DNA from: an uncultured Prevotellaceae bacterium
Lineage (GTDB): Bacteria; Bacteroidota; Bacteroidia; Bacteroidales; Bacteroidaceae
Length of the DNA stretch: 64,000 bases
Assembly: GCA_902771155.1 (NCBI GenBank)
Contig: CACXVS010000009.1
Location: forward strand, 1 to 64,000
Direction: 5' to 3'
Both the position numbers and the translations under genes were made by a program. Below the pieces are notes generated by a model, which was not told where the DNA came from, did not search any database, and worked only from the letters and a program-made list of their open reading frames with translations. Below, one piece after another: positions 9,426 to 17,561 of the stretch; positions within the stretch are counted from its first letter, which is position 1, and the number at the start of each line of letters is the position of its first letter.

Positions 9426-11318
9426 ATGAAGAAATGGACCATTGAGGATTCGAAAGAGCTCTACAACATCAACGGTTGGGGCACATCCTATTTCGGCATC
9501 AACGACAAGGGCAATGTCTATGTCTCGCCCTCAAAGAACCAGACGCAGATTGACCTGCGTGAAGTGATGGACGAACTGGCCCTTCGCGATGTGACACCCC
9601 CGGTATTGCTTCGCTTCCCCGATATTCTCGACAACCGTATCGAGAAAACCTGGAGTTGCTTTAAGAAAGCTGCCGAGGAGTACCAGTACAAGGGTGACAA
9701 CTACGTGGTCTATCCCATCAAGGTAAACCAGATGCAGCCTGTGGTCGAAGAGATTATTTCCCATGGTCGTAAGTTCAACTTAGGACTGGAGGCCGGTTCT
9801 AAGCCAGAGCTGCATGCGGTGATTGCCATGCAGTGCCAGAGCGACTCTATCATCGTCTGTAACGGATACAAGGACCAGAGCTACATCGAACTGGCCTTGC
9901 TCGCCCAGAAGATGGGTAAGCACATCTTCATTGTGGTAGAGAAGATGAACGAACTCGAGATCATCGCCCGAGAGGCCAAGAAGATGAACATCCGACCCAA
10001 TATCGGTATCCGCATCAAACTGGCTTCCTCAGGTTCTGGCAAATGGGAAGAGAGTGGTGGTGATGCCTCGAAGTTCGGACTGACGAGTGCAGAACTCCTG
10101 GAGGCCCTTGATCTTCTTGACAAGAAGGACATGCGCGACTGTCTGCGCCTGATCCATTTCCATATCGGTAGTCAGATTACCAAGATCCGTCGTATCCAGA
10201 CAGCCCTCCGCGAGGCTTCGCAGTTCTATATCCAGCTGCACAAGATGGGCTACAACGTGGATTTCGTGGATTGCGGTGGCGGTCTTGGCGTCGATTACGA
10301 CGGCACGCGCTCTCCTTCGAGCGAGAGTTCCGTGAACTATAGTATTCAGGAATATGTCAACGACTGTATCTATACCTTCGTCGAAGCAGCCAACAAGAAC
10401 GACCTGCCCCACCCCAATATCATCACAGAGAGCGGACGTTCTCTCGCTGCCCACCATTCCGTTTTGGTGATCGACGTGCTGGAAACGGCCTCGCTGCCTG
10501 AGATGCCTGAGGAGTTTGAGCCCGATGAGAATTCGCATCAACTGGTAAAGGACCTCTATGATATCTGGGACAACCTGTCGCCTCGCAACGTGCTTGAAGA
10601 CTGGCATGATGCCGAGCAGATACGCGAAGAGGTGCTCGACCTGTTCTCGCACGGTATCGTCGATCTGAAGACCCGTGCCGAGGTCGAGGCCATGTACTGG
10701 AGCGTATGTCACGAAATCCACGCCCTGGCCAAGAGTCTGAAGCATATCCCTGAGGAACTGATGAAGATCGACAAGCTCTTAGCCGATAAGTACTTCTGCA
10801 ACTTCTCACTCTTCCAGAGCCTCAGCGACTCATGGGCTATCGACCAGGTGTTCCCCATCATGCCCATCCAGCGTCTTGACGAGCGCCCCACACGCAATGC
10901 CACTATCCAGGACATCACCTGCGACAGCGACGGTAAGATAGCCAACTTTACCACCAACCTCCATAACACCCACTCGTTGCCCGTCCATTCACTGAAGAAG
11001 AACGAGCCCTATTATCTGGGTGTGTTCCTCGTAGGAGCCTACCAGGAGATTCTGGGCGACATGCACAACCTGTTTGGCGATACCAACGCCGTTCATATCT
11101 CAGAGAAAGACGGCACCTATCATATCGACCAGATTATCGATGGTGAAACGGTGGAGGAAGTACTCGAGTACGTACAGTATAATCCCAAGAAACTGGTTCG
11201 CCAGTTGGAGGTATGGGTGGCCAAGAGTGTCAAGCAGGGTAAGATCACACTCGACGAGGGTAAGGAGTTCCTCTCGAACTATCGCAGCGGGCTCTACGGA
11301 TATACGTATCTGGAGTAA
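9426..11318 (+). CDS. speA: Biosynthetic arginine decarboxylase
   Basis: A 630-residue PLP-dependent enzyme of the alanine-racemase-fold group that converts arginine to agmatine, the first step of polyamine synthesis by this route. The PLP lysine is Lys99 in YPIKVNQM. Other conserved parts are GLEAGSKPEL, the HFHIGSQ motif, the glycine-rich phosphate-binding segment DCGGGLGVDYDG and the late TSCESD-like site seen here as ITESGRSLAAHHSV. The N-terminal GWGTSYFGIN stretch is typical of SpeA. It lies 36 bases after aroK and is followed by argB; SpeA next to ArgB is common in Bacteroidales and fits arginine and polyamine metabolism. Confidence 0.95.
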   Translation: MKKWTIEDSKELYNINGWGTSYFGINDKGNVYVSPSKNQTQIDLREVMDELALRDVTPPVLLRFPDILDNRIEKTWSCFKKAAEEYQYKGDNYVVYPIKVNQMQPVVEEIISHGRKFNLGLEAGSKPELHAVIAMQCQSDSIIVCNGYKDQSYIELALLAQKMGKHIFIVVEKMNELEIIAREAKKMNIRPNIGIRIKLASSGSGKWEESGGDASKFGLTSAELLEALDLLDKKDMRDCLRLIHFHIGSQITKIRRIQTALREASQFYIQLHKMGYNVDFVDCGGGLGVDYDGTRSPSSESSVNYSIQEYVNDCIYTFVEAANKNDLPHPNIITESGRSLAAHHSVLVIDVLETASLPEMPEEFEPDENSHQLVKDLYDIWDNLSPRNVLEDWHDAEQIREEVLDLFSHGIVDLKTRAEVEAMYWSVCHEIHALAKSLKHIPEELMKIDKLLADKYFCNFSLFQSLSDSWAIDQVFPIMPIQRLDERPTRNATIQDITCDSDGKIANFTTNLHNTHSLPVHSLKKNEPYYLGVFLVGAYQEILGDMHNLFGDTNAVHISEKDGTYHIDQIIDGETVEEVLEYVQYNPKKLVRQLEVWVAKSVKQGKITLDEGKEFLSNYRSGLYGYTYLE

Positions 11319-11370
11319 AGGTAAAATAGTAAAAAGGTAAGAAGGTAAAAAAGTAAAAAGGTAAAAGGGT
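11319..11370 (+). repeat. GTAAAAAGG-like tandem repeat between speA and argB
   Basis: About six imperfect 8-9-base units (GTAAAATA, GTAAAAAG, GTAAGAAG, GTAAAAAA, GTAAAAAG, GTAAAAGG) fill the whole spacer. The GTG start codon of argB arises from the last unit. The same family recurs near 31.1, 31.5 and 59.2 kb. Confidence 0.85.
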
Positions 11371-12151
11371 GAAAGAGAAACTGACCATAGTTAAGGTGGG
11401 TGGAGCCGTTGTCGAGGACGAGGCCCAGCTCACGCAGCTCCTGAAAGACTTCAGTGCGATTGAGGGTAAGAAGGTGTTGGTGCATGGTGGAGGCCGTCGT
11501 GCCACTCAGGTAGCCGCCAGTCTCGGCATCGAGTCGAAGATGGTGGGAGGTCGTCGCATCACCGATGCCGACATGCTCAATGTGGTAACGATGGTCTATG
11601 GTGGTCTGGTGAACAAGAACCTCGTGGCCCGTCTGCAGGCCAATGGCGTCAACGCATTAGGCTTGACGGGTGCCGACATCGATGTCATCCGCAGTCATAA
11701 GCGCCCTTTGAAAGACGGTATCGACTTCGGTTTCGTGGGTGATGTAGATCGTGCCAACGGTGCGATGCTCAGCAAACTCATCGAAGAAGGCATCACCCCA
11801 GTCATGGCCCCACTGACGCACGATGGCGAAGGTCATATCCTGAATACCAATGCCGATACCATCGCCTCGGAGACTGCCAAGTCCCTGGCACCCTATTTCG
11901 ACGTCACCCTGATCTTCTCGTTCGAGAAAAAGGGCGTACTCCTCAACCCCGACGATGATGACAGTGTCATCCCGACCATTACGCGCGCGGACTTTATTAA
12001 ATATAAGACCGACGGTACCATCAGTGGTGGGATGCTTCCCAAGATCAATAATGCCCTCTCTGCCATCGATGCAGGCGTGAAAAAGGTGGTAATCACCCTC
12101 GCCACAGCCATCGACGGACAATCAGGTACGATTATTAAAGGTACGGATTAA
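11369..12151 (+). CDS. argB: Acetylglutamate kinase
   Basis: A 260-residue amino-acid kinase-fold enzyme that phosphorylates N-acetylglutamate, the second step of arginine synthesis. It begins with the phosphate-binding motif IVKVGGAVVE at residues 7-16, then VHGGGRRAT (glycine loop) and the substrate region GGRRITDADMLNVVTMVYGG. The C-terminal NTNADTIASETAKSLAP stretch and GGMLPKINNALSAI match ArgB. No ATG lies between the speA stop and the KVGG motif, so a GTG start at 11369 is chosen; it sits at the end of the repeat that fills the spacer. It is probably translated from the topA-aroK-speA message. Confidence 0.93.
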   Translation: MKEKLTIVKVGGAVVEDEAQLTQLLKDFSAIEGKKVLVHGGGRRATQVAASLGIESKMVGGRRITDADMLNVVTMVYGGLVNKNLVARLQANGVNALGLTGADIDVIRSHKRPLKDGIDFGFVGDVDRANGAMLSKLIEEGITPVMAPLTHDGEGHILNTNADTIASETAKSLAPYFDVTLIFSFEKKGVLLNPDDDDSVIPTITRADFIKYKTDGTISGGMLPKINNALSAIDAGVKKVVITLATAIDGQSGTIIKGTD

Positions 12152-12183
12152 CACCGCCAACAATAAATAATCGACTATTTTTG

Positions 12184-12191
12184 TAACTTTC
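12184..12191 (+). promoter_or_regulatory. Probable -7 element before the ECF sigma gene
   Basis: TAACTTTC differs from TAnnTTTG at the last base and lies 31 bases before the start codon, the same spacing as at other promoters here. No good -33 box is seen. Confidence 0.4.
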
Positions 12192-12222
12192 CCCCATTTC
12201 AATCGTCTTACTATAAGAGAGG

Positions 12223-12741
12223 ATGAAAAAGATCAATTTCCGGAACGATATCCTTCCGCTGAAGAACGAGCTCTACAGGCTTGCACTCCGCATCACTCTC
12301 AACCCTGCGGAAGCTGAGGATGTCGTACAGGAAACCATGATCAAGATCTGGAACAGGCGAGACCAGTGGGACGAGATTGAATCCATCGAAGCCTTCAGCC
12401 TCACCATCTGCCGGAACCTGGCGCTCGACAAGACGCGCAAGACAGAAGGTCAGAACCAGAGTCTCGACGAGGTGGCAGTTGATGCCCCCGACAGAAGTTA
12501 CTCCTCCAACCCTGAAGAGCAGGCCATGCAGCAAGACCGCATCGAGCTGATACGCCGCCTCATCAGTCAGTTGCCTGAAAAACAGCGCACAGCCATGCAG
12601 CTACGCGATTTCGAAGGCAAGAGTTATAAAGAGATTGCCACCGTTATGGGCATCAGTGAGGATCAGGTGAAAATCAACATCTTCCGCGCCCGTCAGGCCA
12701 TCCGTCAAAAGTATATTGAAACAGAGAAATATGGATTATAA
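12223..12741 (+). CDS. ECF-type RNA polymerase sigma factor
   Basis: A 172-residue sigma-70 family protein with only regions 2 and 4. Region 2 is seen in LALRITLNPAEAEDVVQETM followed by IKIW, and in the AFSLTICRNLALDKTRK segment. Region 4 at about residues 120-170 has the helix-turn-helix (KSYKEIATVMGISEDQVKIN) that reads the -35 element. The next gene overlaps its end by 11 bases and encodes a small single-pass membrane protein, the usual position of an anti-sigma factor. The inducing signal and target genes are unknown. Confidence 0.92.
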   Translation: MKKINFRNDILPLKNELYRLALRITLNPAEAEDVVQETMIKIWNRRDQWDEIESIEAFSLTICRNLALDKTRKTEGQNQSLDEVAVDAPDRSYSSNPEEQAMQQDRIELIRRLISQLPEKQRTAMQLRDFEGKSYKEIATVMGISEDQVKINIFRARQAIRQKYIETEKYGL

Positions 12742-13201
12742 GTACATCGAACAACTCTTAGAGCGCTATTGGCAGTGTGAGACCACACTGCAGGAAGAGG
12801 CCATCCTGCGCACCTTCTTCAGTCAGGAGGACCTGCCCGCAGAACTTCAGCAGTACAAGGCGCTGTTCACCTATGAGAGCCAGAAGGAAGAGCCATTGGG
12901 TGAGGATTTCGACATGCGCATCTTGGAGAAGATCGGTGAGGCTCCCAAGGCGAAGGTCGTCACGCTGAAAGACCGGCTGATGCCGCTGTTCAGGGCTGCA
13001 GCCATCGTGGCCATCGTGCTGACGCTGGGCAATGCCGCTCAGGCACCCTGGGAATGGGGATGGGACGATCCGAAAGACGCCTATGCCAAGTTCCACGAAC
13101 AGGATGCCGACACCGTCAACGTGCTGAACACCATCCAGGCGGAGAATGCCACCGACAGCATCAAGGCTGTCAACACGGAGAGCTCCACCATTCTTGAGTG
13201 A
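12731..13201 (+). CDS. Small single-pass membrane protein, candidate anti-sigma partner
   Basis: A 156-residue protein starting at the ATG inside the last codons of the sigma gene (11-base overlap). The N-terminal 75 residues are soluble and acidic (YIEQLLERYWQCETTLQEEA, LRTFF). One hydrophobic helix follows at about residues 94-112 (FRAAAIVAIVLTLGNAA), then a short polar tail. That topology, with a cytoplasmic N-terminal part, and the gene order suggest it binds the sigma factor at the membrane. It does not show a clear zinc anti-sigma (HxxxCxxC) motif, so the role is inference. No recognised family name could be assigned. Confidence 0.7.
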   Translation: MDYKYIEQLLERYWQCETTLQEEAILRTFFSQEDLPAELQQYKALFTYESQKEEPLGEDFDMRILEKIGEAPKAKVVTLKDRLMPLFRAAAIVAIVLTLGNAAQAPWEWGWDDPKDAYAKFHEQDADTVNVLNTIQAENATDSIKAVNTESSTILE

Positions 13202-13285
13202 TTATTTTCTATGCTTTTCTAAATAAAGGAAACTGGGAAGTTTCCGTTCTCTCATTTTTAACTAATACTAACTAAAGGAGAATCG

Positions 13286-13309
13286 GGCTGGCAGGATAAA
13301 CTGCCAGCC
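13286..13309. terminator. Shared bidirectional hairpin terminator
   Basis: GGCTGGCAG (13286-13294) pairs perfectly with CTGCCAGCC (13301-13309) around a 6-base loop, followed by TATTTCTTT on the plus strand. It sits between convergent genes and its last base is part of the stop codon of the CPBP gene, so it probably serves at least the plus-strand sigma unit. Confidence 0.8.
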
Positions 13310-14061
13310 TATTTCTTTAGTCGCAGGTTCAGCTGATACAATGCGGGGAGGAAGATGCACAGCGAGAAAGCCAGTGCCATCAATACGGACCGCTGACTAC
13401 CAAAGAGCTCCACCAACGTCATATCAGGGTCGGGATAGAGGTTGTACATCACATAAGCCACCGTATTGTTTACCCAGTGATACACCACGCCCGGAATGAT
13501 GCTGTCAGTGCGATAATACATCCATCCCAGGAGCAGTCCCACCAAGACAGCATGGGGCATTTGTGCCGGATTCATGTGGACCAGGGCGAAGAGCAAGGCA
13601 GAGATGACAATGCCCAACCAGGGATTAGGCTTCCACTGGAGCAGAGCCTTGAGGATAGCCCCACGAAACACCAGTTCCTCTGTCAAAGGAGCAAACAATC
13701 CGACGACAAAGTAACCTAAGCGATCCTTCATAATCATATCAAACGCCTCCTCTGCAGTATTAGGCAGTTCAGGCATCAGTTCCTGCAACCACATAGAGGG
13801 GACCAAGGCCCCAAGTGAAGCCACCACACACCAGAAAAGTACAAACCAGGGGCGCGTCTGTAGCCAATGACGGGAGACAATGGCCCATTTCGCCACCAAG
13901 AAGACGATAACCGTCACGATGCTTGCCGCTGCCGACGTGATCATCAGAGCCGTAGCTCCTGTACCGTTGCCACCAGATAGTTGGAATGCCAGTGTCACCA
14001 ACCCACCGGCCACAAACTGAATACCTATAAATATTAAGGTATATATGAGTGCTTTTTTCAT
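13309..14061 (-). CDS. CPBP-family (CAAX-like) intramembrane metalloprotease
   Basis: A 250-residue polytopic membrane protein with about seven hydrophobic segments. The ABI/CPBP active-site motifs are visible: PLTEELVFRG (EExxxR) near residue 122-130, FALVHMNPAQ (the FxxxH type) near 160, and a later HWVNNTVAY with His and Asn. In this family the two glutamates and histidines bind zinc. The natural substrate cannot be inferred; relatives process prenylated proteins, bacteriocin-related peptides or anti-sigma factors. Its start codon overlaps the ribF stop by 4 bases (ATGA), so it is translated from the ribF message. Confidence 0.9.
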   Translation of the reverse strand: MKKALIYTLIFIGIQFVAGGLVTLAFQLSGGNGTGATALMITSAAASIVTVIVFLVAKWAIVSRHWLQTRPWFVLFWCVVASLGALVPSMWLQELMPELPNTAEEAFDMIMKDRLGYFVVGLFAPLTEELVFRGAILKALLQWKPNPWLGIVISALLFALVHMNPAQMPHAVLVGLLLGWMYYRTDSIIPGVVYHWVNNTVAYVMYNLYPDPDMTLVELFGSQRSVLMALAFSLCIFLPALYQLNLRLKK

Positions 14062-14996
14062 CTTAATATGTCTTTTACTTGTGCTTTATCCATCACCAGT
14101 TGAGCCGTCAGCGCCTCGGGCGACTCAAAGCGCCGCTCTGCTCTGAGGCGACTCACAAACGAGACGCAAACCGTCTGTCCATAGAGGTCGCCATCGAAGT
14201 CGAGAATATTCACCTCCAAAGTCTGGCGATGCCCGTCAAACGTAGGCCGATGCCCGATGTTCATCATCGCCGCCCTCGCCTGCAGTTCACCCTCCAGCGT
14301 AGCCCACACAGCATAGACACCTGGGGCAGGAATCAGCTTACAGGCCTCGTCGGGTTCCAGATTCGCTGTGGGGTAACCCAACTGATGACCGATATGTTCG
14401 CCTGGCTTCACCGTTCCCTGCAACTGGTAGTAGCGCGTCAGATAATGTGGCATCAGATCTACACGTCCCTCCTCGGCCAACAGCTGCCGGATCACAGACG
14501 AACTCACTGGCCGCTCACCGTCGTCCATCAGTTTCGCATCGCCACGCAATACCCACATACCCAACTGCTGGCCATAGCGCACATAGTCGTCGAAACCCTC
14601 AGTGCGATCATGCCCGAAGCGGTTGTCGTAACCCGTTATCAGTATCTTCGCCTGCAACTGGTCGTGAAGCACCTGCTGCATAAAAGCCTGGGCAGAGAGT
14701 CCTGCCATCTCTTTGGTAAACGGAAGAACGACGAGCGTATCCACCCCTAATTGCCTGATGACGGCCTCCTTTTCCTGCAAAGTAGTGAGCAGCTGTGGAC
14801 GGAATGAAGGGTCGAGCACCTGTCGGGGTGCCTTGTCGAAAGTGATAACAGTCGCACTAAGCCCCCTCTCTCTGGCCTGCTCCACCACCTTACTGATGAC
14901 GTGCTGATGACCACGATGCACCCCGTCGAACATACCTACGGTTGCCACACAACTGGCAGGCGTTCCTGGGCTTTGATTGAGGTAAATTGTTTCCAT
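14058..14996 (-). CDS. ribF: Bifunctional riboflavin kinase / FAD synthetase
   Basis: A 312-residue enzyme that makes FMN and FAD from riboflavin. The N-terminal nucleotidyltransferase domain has GMFDGVHRGHQHVI (HxGH-type site) at residues 22-35, and a GYDNRFGHDR segment. The C-terminal riboflavin-kinase domain starts near residue 185 (GTVKPGEHIGHQLGYPTANL) and includes the GVYAVWA strand and the NIGHRPTFDG and LEVNILDFDGDLYG motifs. It has a strong promoter placed so close to the ATG that the mRNA would have almost no leader. The downstream CPBP protease gene overlaps it by 4 bases. Confidence 0.95.
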   Translation of the reverse strand: METIYLNQSPGTPASCVATVGMFDGVHRGHQHVISKVVEQARERGLSATVITFDKAPRQVLDPSFRPQLLTTLQEKEAVIRQLGVDTLVVLPFTKEMAGLSAQAFMQQVLHDQLQAKILITGYDNRFGHDRTEGFDDYVRYGQQLGMWVLRGDAKLMDDGERPVSSSVIRQLLAEEGRVDLMPHYLTRYYQLQGTVKPGEHIGHQLGYPTANLEPDEACKLIPAPGVYAVWATLEGELQARAAMMNIGHRPTFDGHRQTLEVNILDFDGDLYGQTVCVSFVSRLRAERRFESPEALTAQLVMDKAQVKDILR

Positions 14997-15003
14997 TGGG
15001 CGA

Positions 15004-15034
15004 CAAAGTTACGAAAAGTCGGGCGCAAAACAAA
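15004..15034 (-). promoter_or_regulatory. Promoter of ribF
   Basis: On the minus strand TTTG (15034-15031), a 19-base spacer and TAACTTTG (15011-15004) fit the Bacteroidetes consensus exactly. Initiation 4-7 bases downstream would fall at about 15000-14997, directly before the ATG at 14996. Confidence 0.78.
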
Positions 15035-15133
15035 GAAACTCGTTTCTTTTTTTGCCGAGACAGAGTAATTTCGCCATCTTTTATGGCAAAGTGACGAAAA
15101 AATGGCCGCAGAGCGAAAGAATTAGCGTAAAAA

Positions 15134-15165
15134 TTTGGATATTTAAGGTTTTTCCCTTAACTTTG
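15134..15165 (+). promoter_or_regulatory. Promoter of the tRNA-Met gene
   Basis: TTTG at 15134-15137, a 20-base spacer and TAACTTTG at 15158-15165 followed by CAC. The mature tRNA starts 14 bases downstream. No separate promoter is visible for the lipoprotein gene that starts 29 bases after the tRNA, so it may depend on this one. Confidence 0.8.
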
Positions 15166-15178
15166 CACACCAAATCCC

Positions 15179-15252
15179 GGACTTGTAGCTCAGTTGGTTA
15201 GAGCAACAGACTCATAATCTGGAGGTCCCAGGTTCAAGCCCTGGCTGGTCCA
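15179..15252 (+). tRNA. tRNA-Met (anticodon CAT)
   Basis: A 74-base cloverleaf. D arm: GCTCAGTTGGTTAGAGC. Anticodon loop: CTCATAA with CAT at 15213-15215. T arm: CCAGG-TTCAAGC-CCTGG. The acceptor stem pairs GGACTTG with CTGGTCC and has one T-T mismatch next to a G-T pair. The discriminator is A and the 3' CCA is not encoded. CAT can also belong to the lysidine-modified tRNA-Ile, but the overall sequence looks like an elongator Met tRNA. Confidence 0.88.
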
Positions 15253-15281
15253 CACCGCTTCCTAAAAGGCTATACTATTTT

Positions 15282-17561
15282 ATGATGAGAAGGAGTAATT
15301 GGATAAAATGTATAGTGGCTGCAACCCTATGCTTCATTGCTATCAGCTGCAAAAAAGATACTGGCTCTTCTACGCCGGAAAAAGAGTTTGTCGATAACTT
15401 TAAGGCCCTGGTGATGGGTAGTAAAGAGATCGACAGTCATCAGGACTGGAATACGGTGGGTAATGCCGATGTCAATATCACAGTTGATTTTGGCAACGAT
15501 GCCGACTATACGGTCTATATCTCCCAGTCGCCCCTCATCCTCGACAAGGAAGCCGTCTTCATCGGAATGGCCAAGCTGAGGTCTGGCGAGTCGAAGACCA
15601 TCAGCGTCGCCCGTCCGGCTAATGCCCCCCTGCTCTATGCAGCCTGCTACGATGCTAGCGGTCATGCCGTCTGCAAGCCGTTCGCTGTGAACGAGGGCAC
15701 TACCCAACTCAACTTTACAGGCAAGAGTCCTTCAGACGGGGAGACCTTTACCCCCACCACCGGCAATATCTGGAGCGTGTATGTGCCAGACCTGCCCGAC
15801 CTCTCTGCCTACACCACCGGCAAACTTGTAAATCCCACTGACGAAGTGGAGCTCGACGACGAGCACGAAGTGCATTTCCAGGTCAGTTCCGACTTCACAG
15901 GCTTTATTCCCAGTCTGGGAACCTTTGCCAAGAAGTCTGTCTATGTGACGGCCACCTGGAATCTGACGTTCAACCAGCAGGTGCTGCGCGACAATGTCCT
16001 CATTGTGGGTCCTGGTGGCACCCTCGTGGTTCCCAAAGACTTCAAACTCACCACCACTCCCGTGGCTGAAGAGAACGGCGGTTTCATCTATGTCCTCCCT
16101 GGCGGAGAGATTATAGGCGACGGTGTGTTAGAGTTTACCACCAACTCCGGCAACTATATCTATAATGCAGGCTCCATCACTGCCAAGGATATCCATCTCC
16201 ATGGTTGTACGTTCTATAACACTGGTACTATTGGCAACTCCGAGAACTCCACAACAAAGATAACCAGCGCTGTTGATAACACCTCATGCACACTTATTAA
16301 TTCAGGAAACATTATCCTCTCAGAGATTATGGGCGACAACCTAGCCATCGAAAATGCAGGATTCCTGAAGACAGAAGGTGAATTGGTGCTCAATAGCGCA
16401 TCCAAGATGGATGATAACAGTTATGCCGAGTGTGCTTCACTGACGCTGAATGGCGATGCCAGTGGCGAGAAGGTGCTCTATATGGGCAATGCAGCCTATA
16501 TCAACTGTCTGGGCGACATCAGCATTAACAACTACGGTGTGCAAGGTCCTTCTGGCGACGGATTCAAGGCCAATGCCGTGCTGAAAGTCAACAAATGCAC
16601 CAACTGCATCACCACCGATGGCGTGGCAGGCACCTATCTGCTCGACCATGTAGAACTGATTGTGCCCGATAATTTCCCCACCGTCTTCGACAATGGCGCC
16701 ATCAATGCCTATGACGGCGACAAACGAGGCGTGGGCCTTGGTAAACTCCTGGAGAGTTTCCCTGGTTACCAAAACCTTCGTATGCTCTATTACTGGATGA
16801 ACGGTTGTGAAGGCAAGACACTCAATGTGGACAACTACAAATGGACGCTGGCTGACGGCAAATACTGCTTAGTGGGAATTGACGGAGCCACCTTATCCGC
16901 AGGCTTTGACACAAACCATCAGACTTGCTTCTATAGCACGTCTCCATCTTACAACTCAAATAGGTTCAGAAAGCAAAGTTCTGGAAGCACACCAACCATT
17001 GGCTGTATCTGTTACCTCTTCGAGACATTGGAGTCTTCTACCAAGGATTTTGATTATAATGATGTCGTACTTCGTGTCAGCACGCCCATCGATCTTGGCG
17101 ATGGTACCTTCTACACCAATGTTCAGGTGATGTGTGTTGGCAATACGGTCAAGACCACTATTCTTTACAACGGTACGCCTTTCGGCGATGAGATTCACGC
17201 CGTTATGGGTATCGATACTAATGTAACAATCAACACAAAGAGTTACCAACGCGGTTTCCGAAAGTTAGGCAATATTCCATTTAGCAACAGCACTGGCCGT
17301 ATCGACAAGCTCAACTTTAGCCTCAGCATTGAGGAGAATGAAGGCAAGGCTATCGTTGAGAATCAGCCCACAACGCTGGGTGCAGCGCCCCTTTACATCG
17401 TTGTCAATGGTGACAGAACAGGCAAATTCTTCTGGCCCGCCGAGGCTAATAACATCGGTCTTGCCTACCCGCAGTTCAGCGTATGGGGCTCCAACGTACA
17501 AAGCGCCGTCGATTGGTACGACAGCGCTAACGCCACAAAGAGCAAAATCATTTCTTATTAG
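15282..17561 (+). CDS. LruC-domain lipoprotein with beta-helix-like middle region
   Basis: A 759-residue predicted lipoprotein (signal sequence with lipobox ending at Cys23, CKKDTGSS). After the lipid anchor comes a short helix with HQDWNT near residue 60, then a small beta domain (LLYAACYDASGHAVCKPF). Residues about 190-500 are rich in repeated Asn, Gly and Thr strands (IYNAGSITAKDIHLHGCTFY, CTLINSGN) that look like a parallel beta-helix. The C-terminal 180 residues hold the LruC-type core with DFDYNDVVLRV near residue 589, whose acidic residues probably bind calcium. The protein should sit on the cell envelope; function unknown. It follows tRNA-Met by 29 bases, and its stop codon overlaps that of the convergent relative at 17558. 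Confidence 0.8.
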   Translation: MMRRSNWIKCIVAATLCFIAISCKKDTGSSTPEKEFVDNFKALVMGSKEIDSHQDWNTVGNADVNITVDFGNDADYTVYISQSPLILDKEAVFIGMAKLRSGESKTISVARPANAPLLYAACYDASGHAVCKPFAVNEGTTQLNFTGKSPSDGETFTPTTGNIWSVYVPDLPDLSAYTTGKLVNPTDEVELDDEHEVHFQVSSDFTGFIPSLGTFAKKSVYVTATWNLTFNQQVLRDNVLIVGPGGTLVVPKDFKLTTTPVAEENGGFIYVLPGGEIIGDGVLEFTTNSGNYIYNAGSITAKDIHLHGCTFYNTGTIGNSENSTTKITSAVDNTSCTLINSGNIILSEIMGDNLAIENAGFLKTEGELVLNSASKMDDNSYAECASLTLNGDASGEKVLYMGNAAYINCLGDISINNYGVQGPSGDGFKANAVLKVNKCTNCITTDGVAGTYLLDHVELIVPDNFPTVFDNGAINAYDGDKRGVGLGKLLESFPGYQNLRMLYYWMNGCEGKTLNVDNYKWTLADGKYCLVGIDGATLSAGFDTNHQTCFYSTSPSYNSNRFRKQSSGSTPTIGCICYLFETLESSTKDFDYNDVVLRVSTPIDLGDGTFYTNVQVMCVGNTVKTTILYNGTPFGDEIHAVMGIDTNVTINTKSYQRGFRKLGNIPFSNSTGRIDKLNFSLSIEENEGKAIVENQPTTLGAAPLYIVVNGDRTGKFFWPAEANNIGLAYPQFSVWGSNVQSAVDWYDSANATKSKIISY

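Noticed and set aside
14997..15178. Riboswitch upstream of ribF (FMN type)
   Set aside because: The promoter lies directly before the ATG, leaving no room for an aptamer, and no FMN-riboswitch conserved segments are seen.
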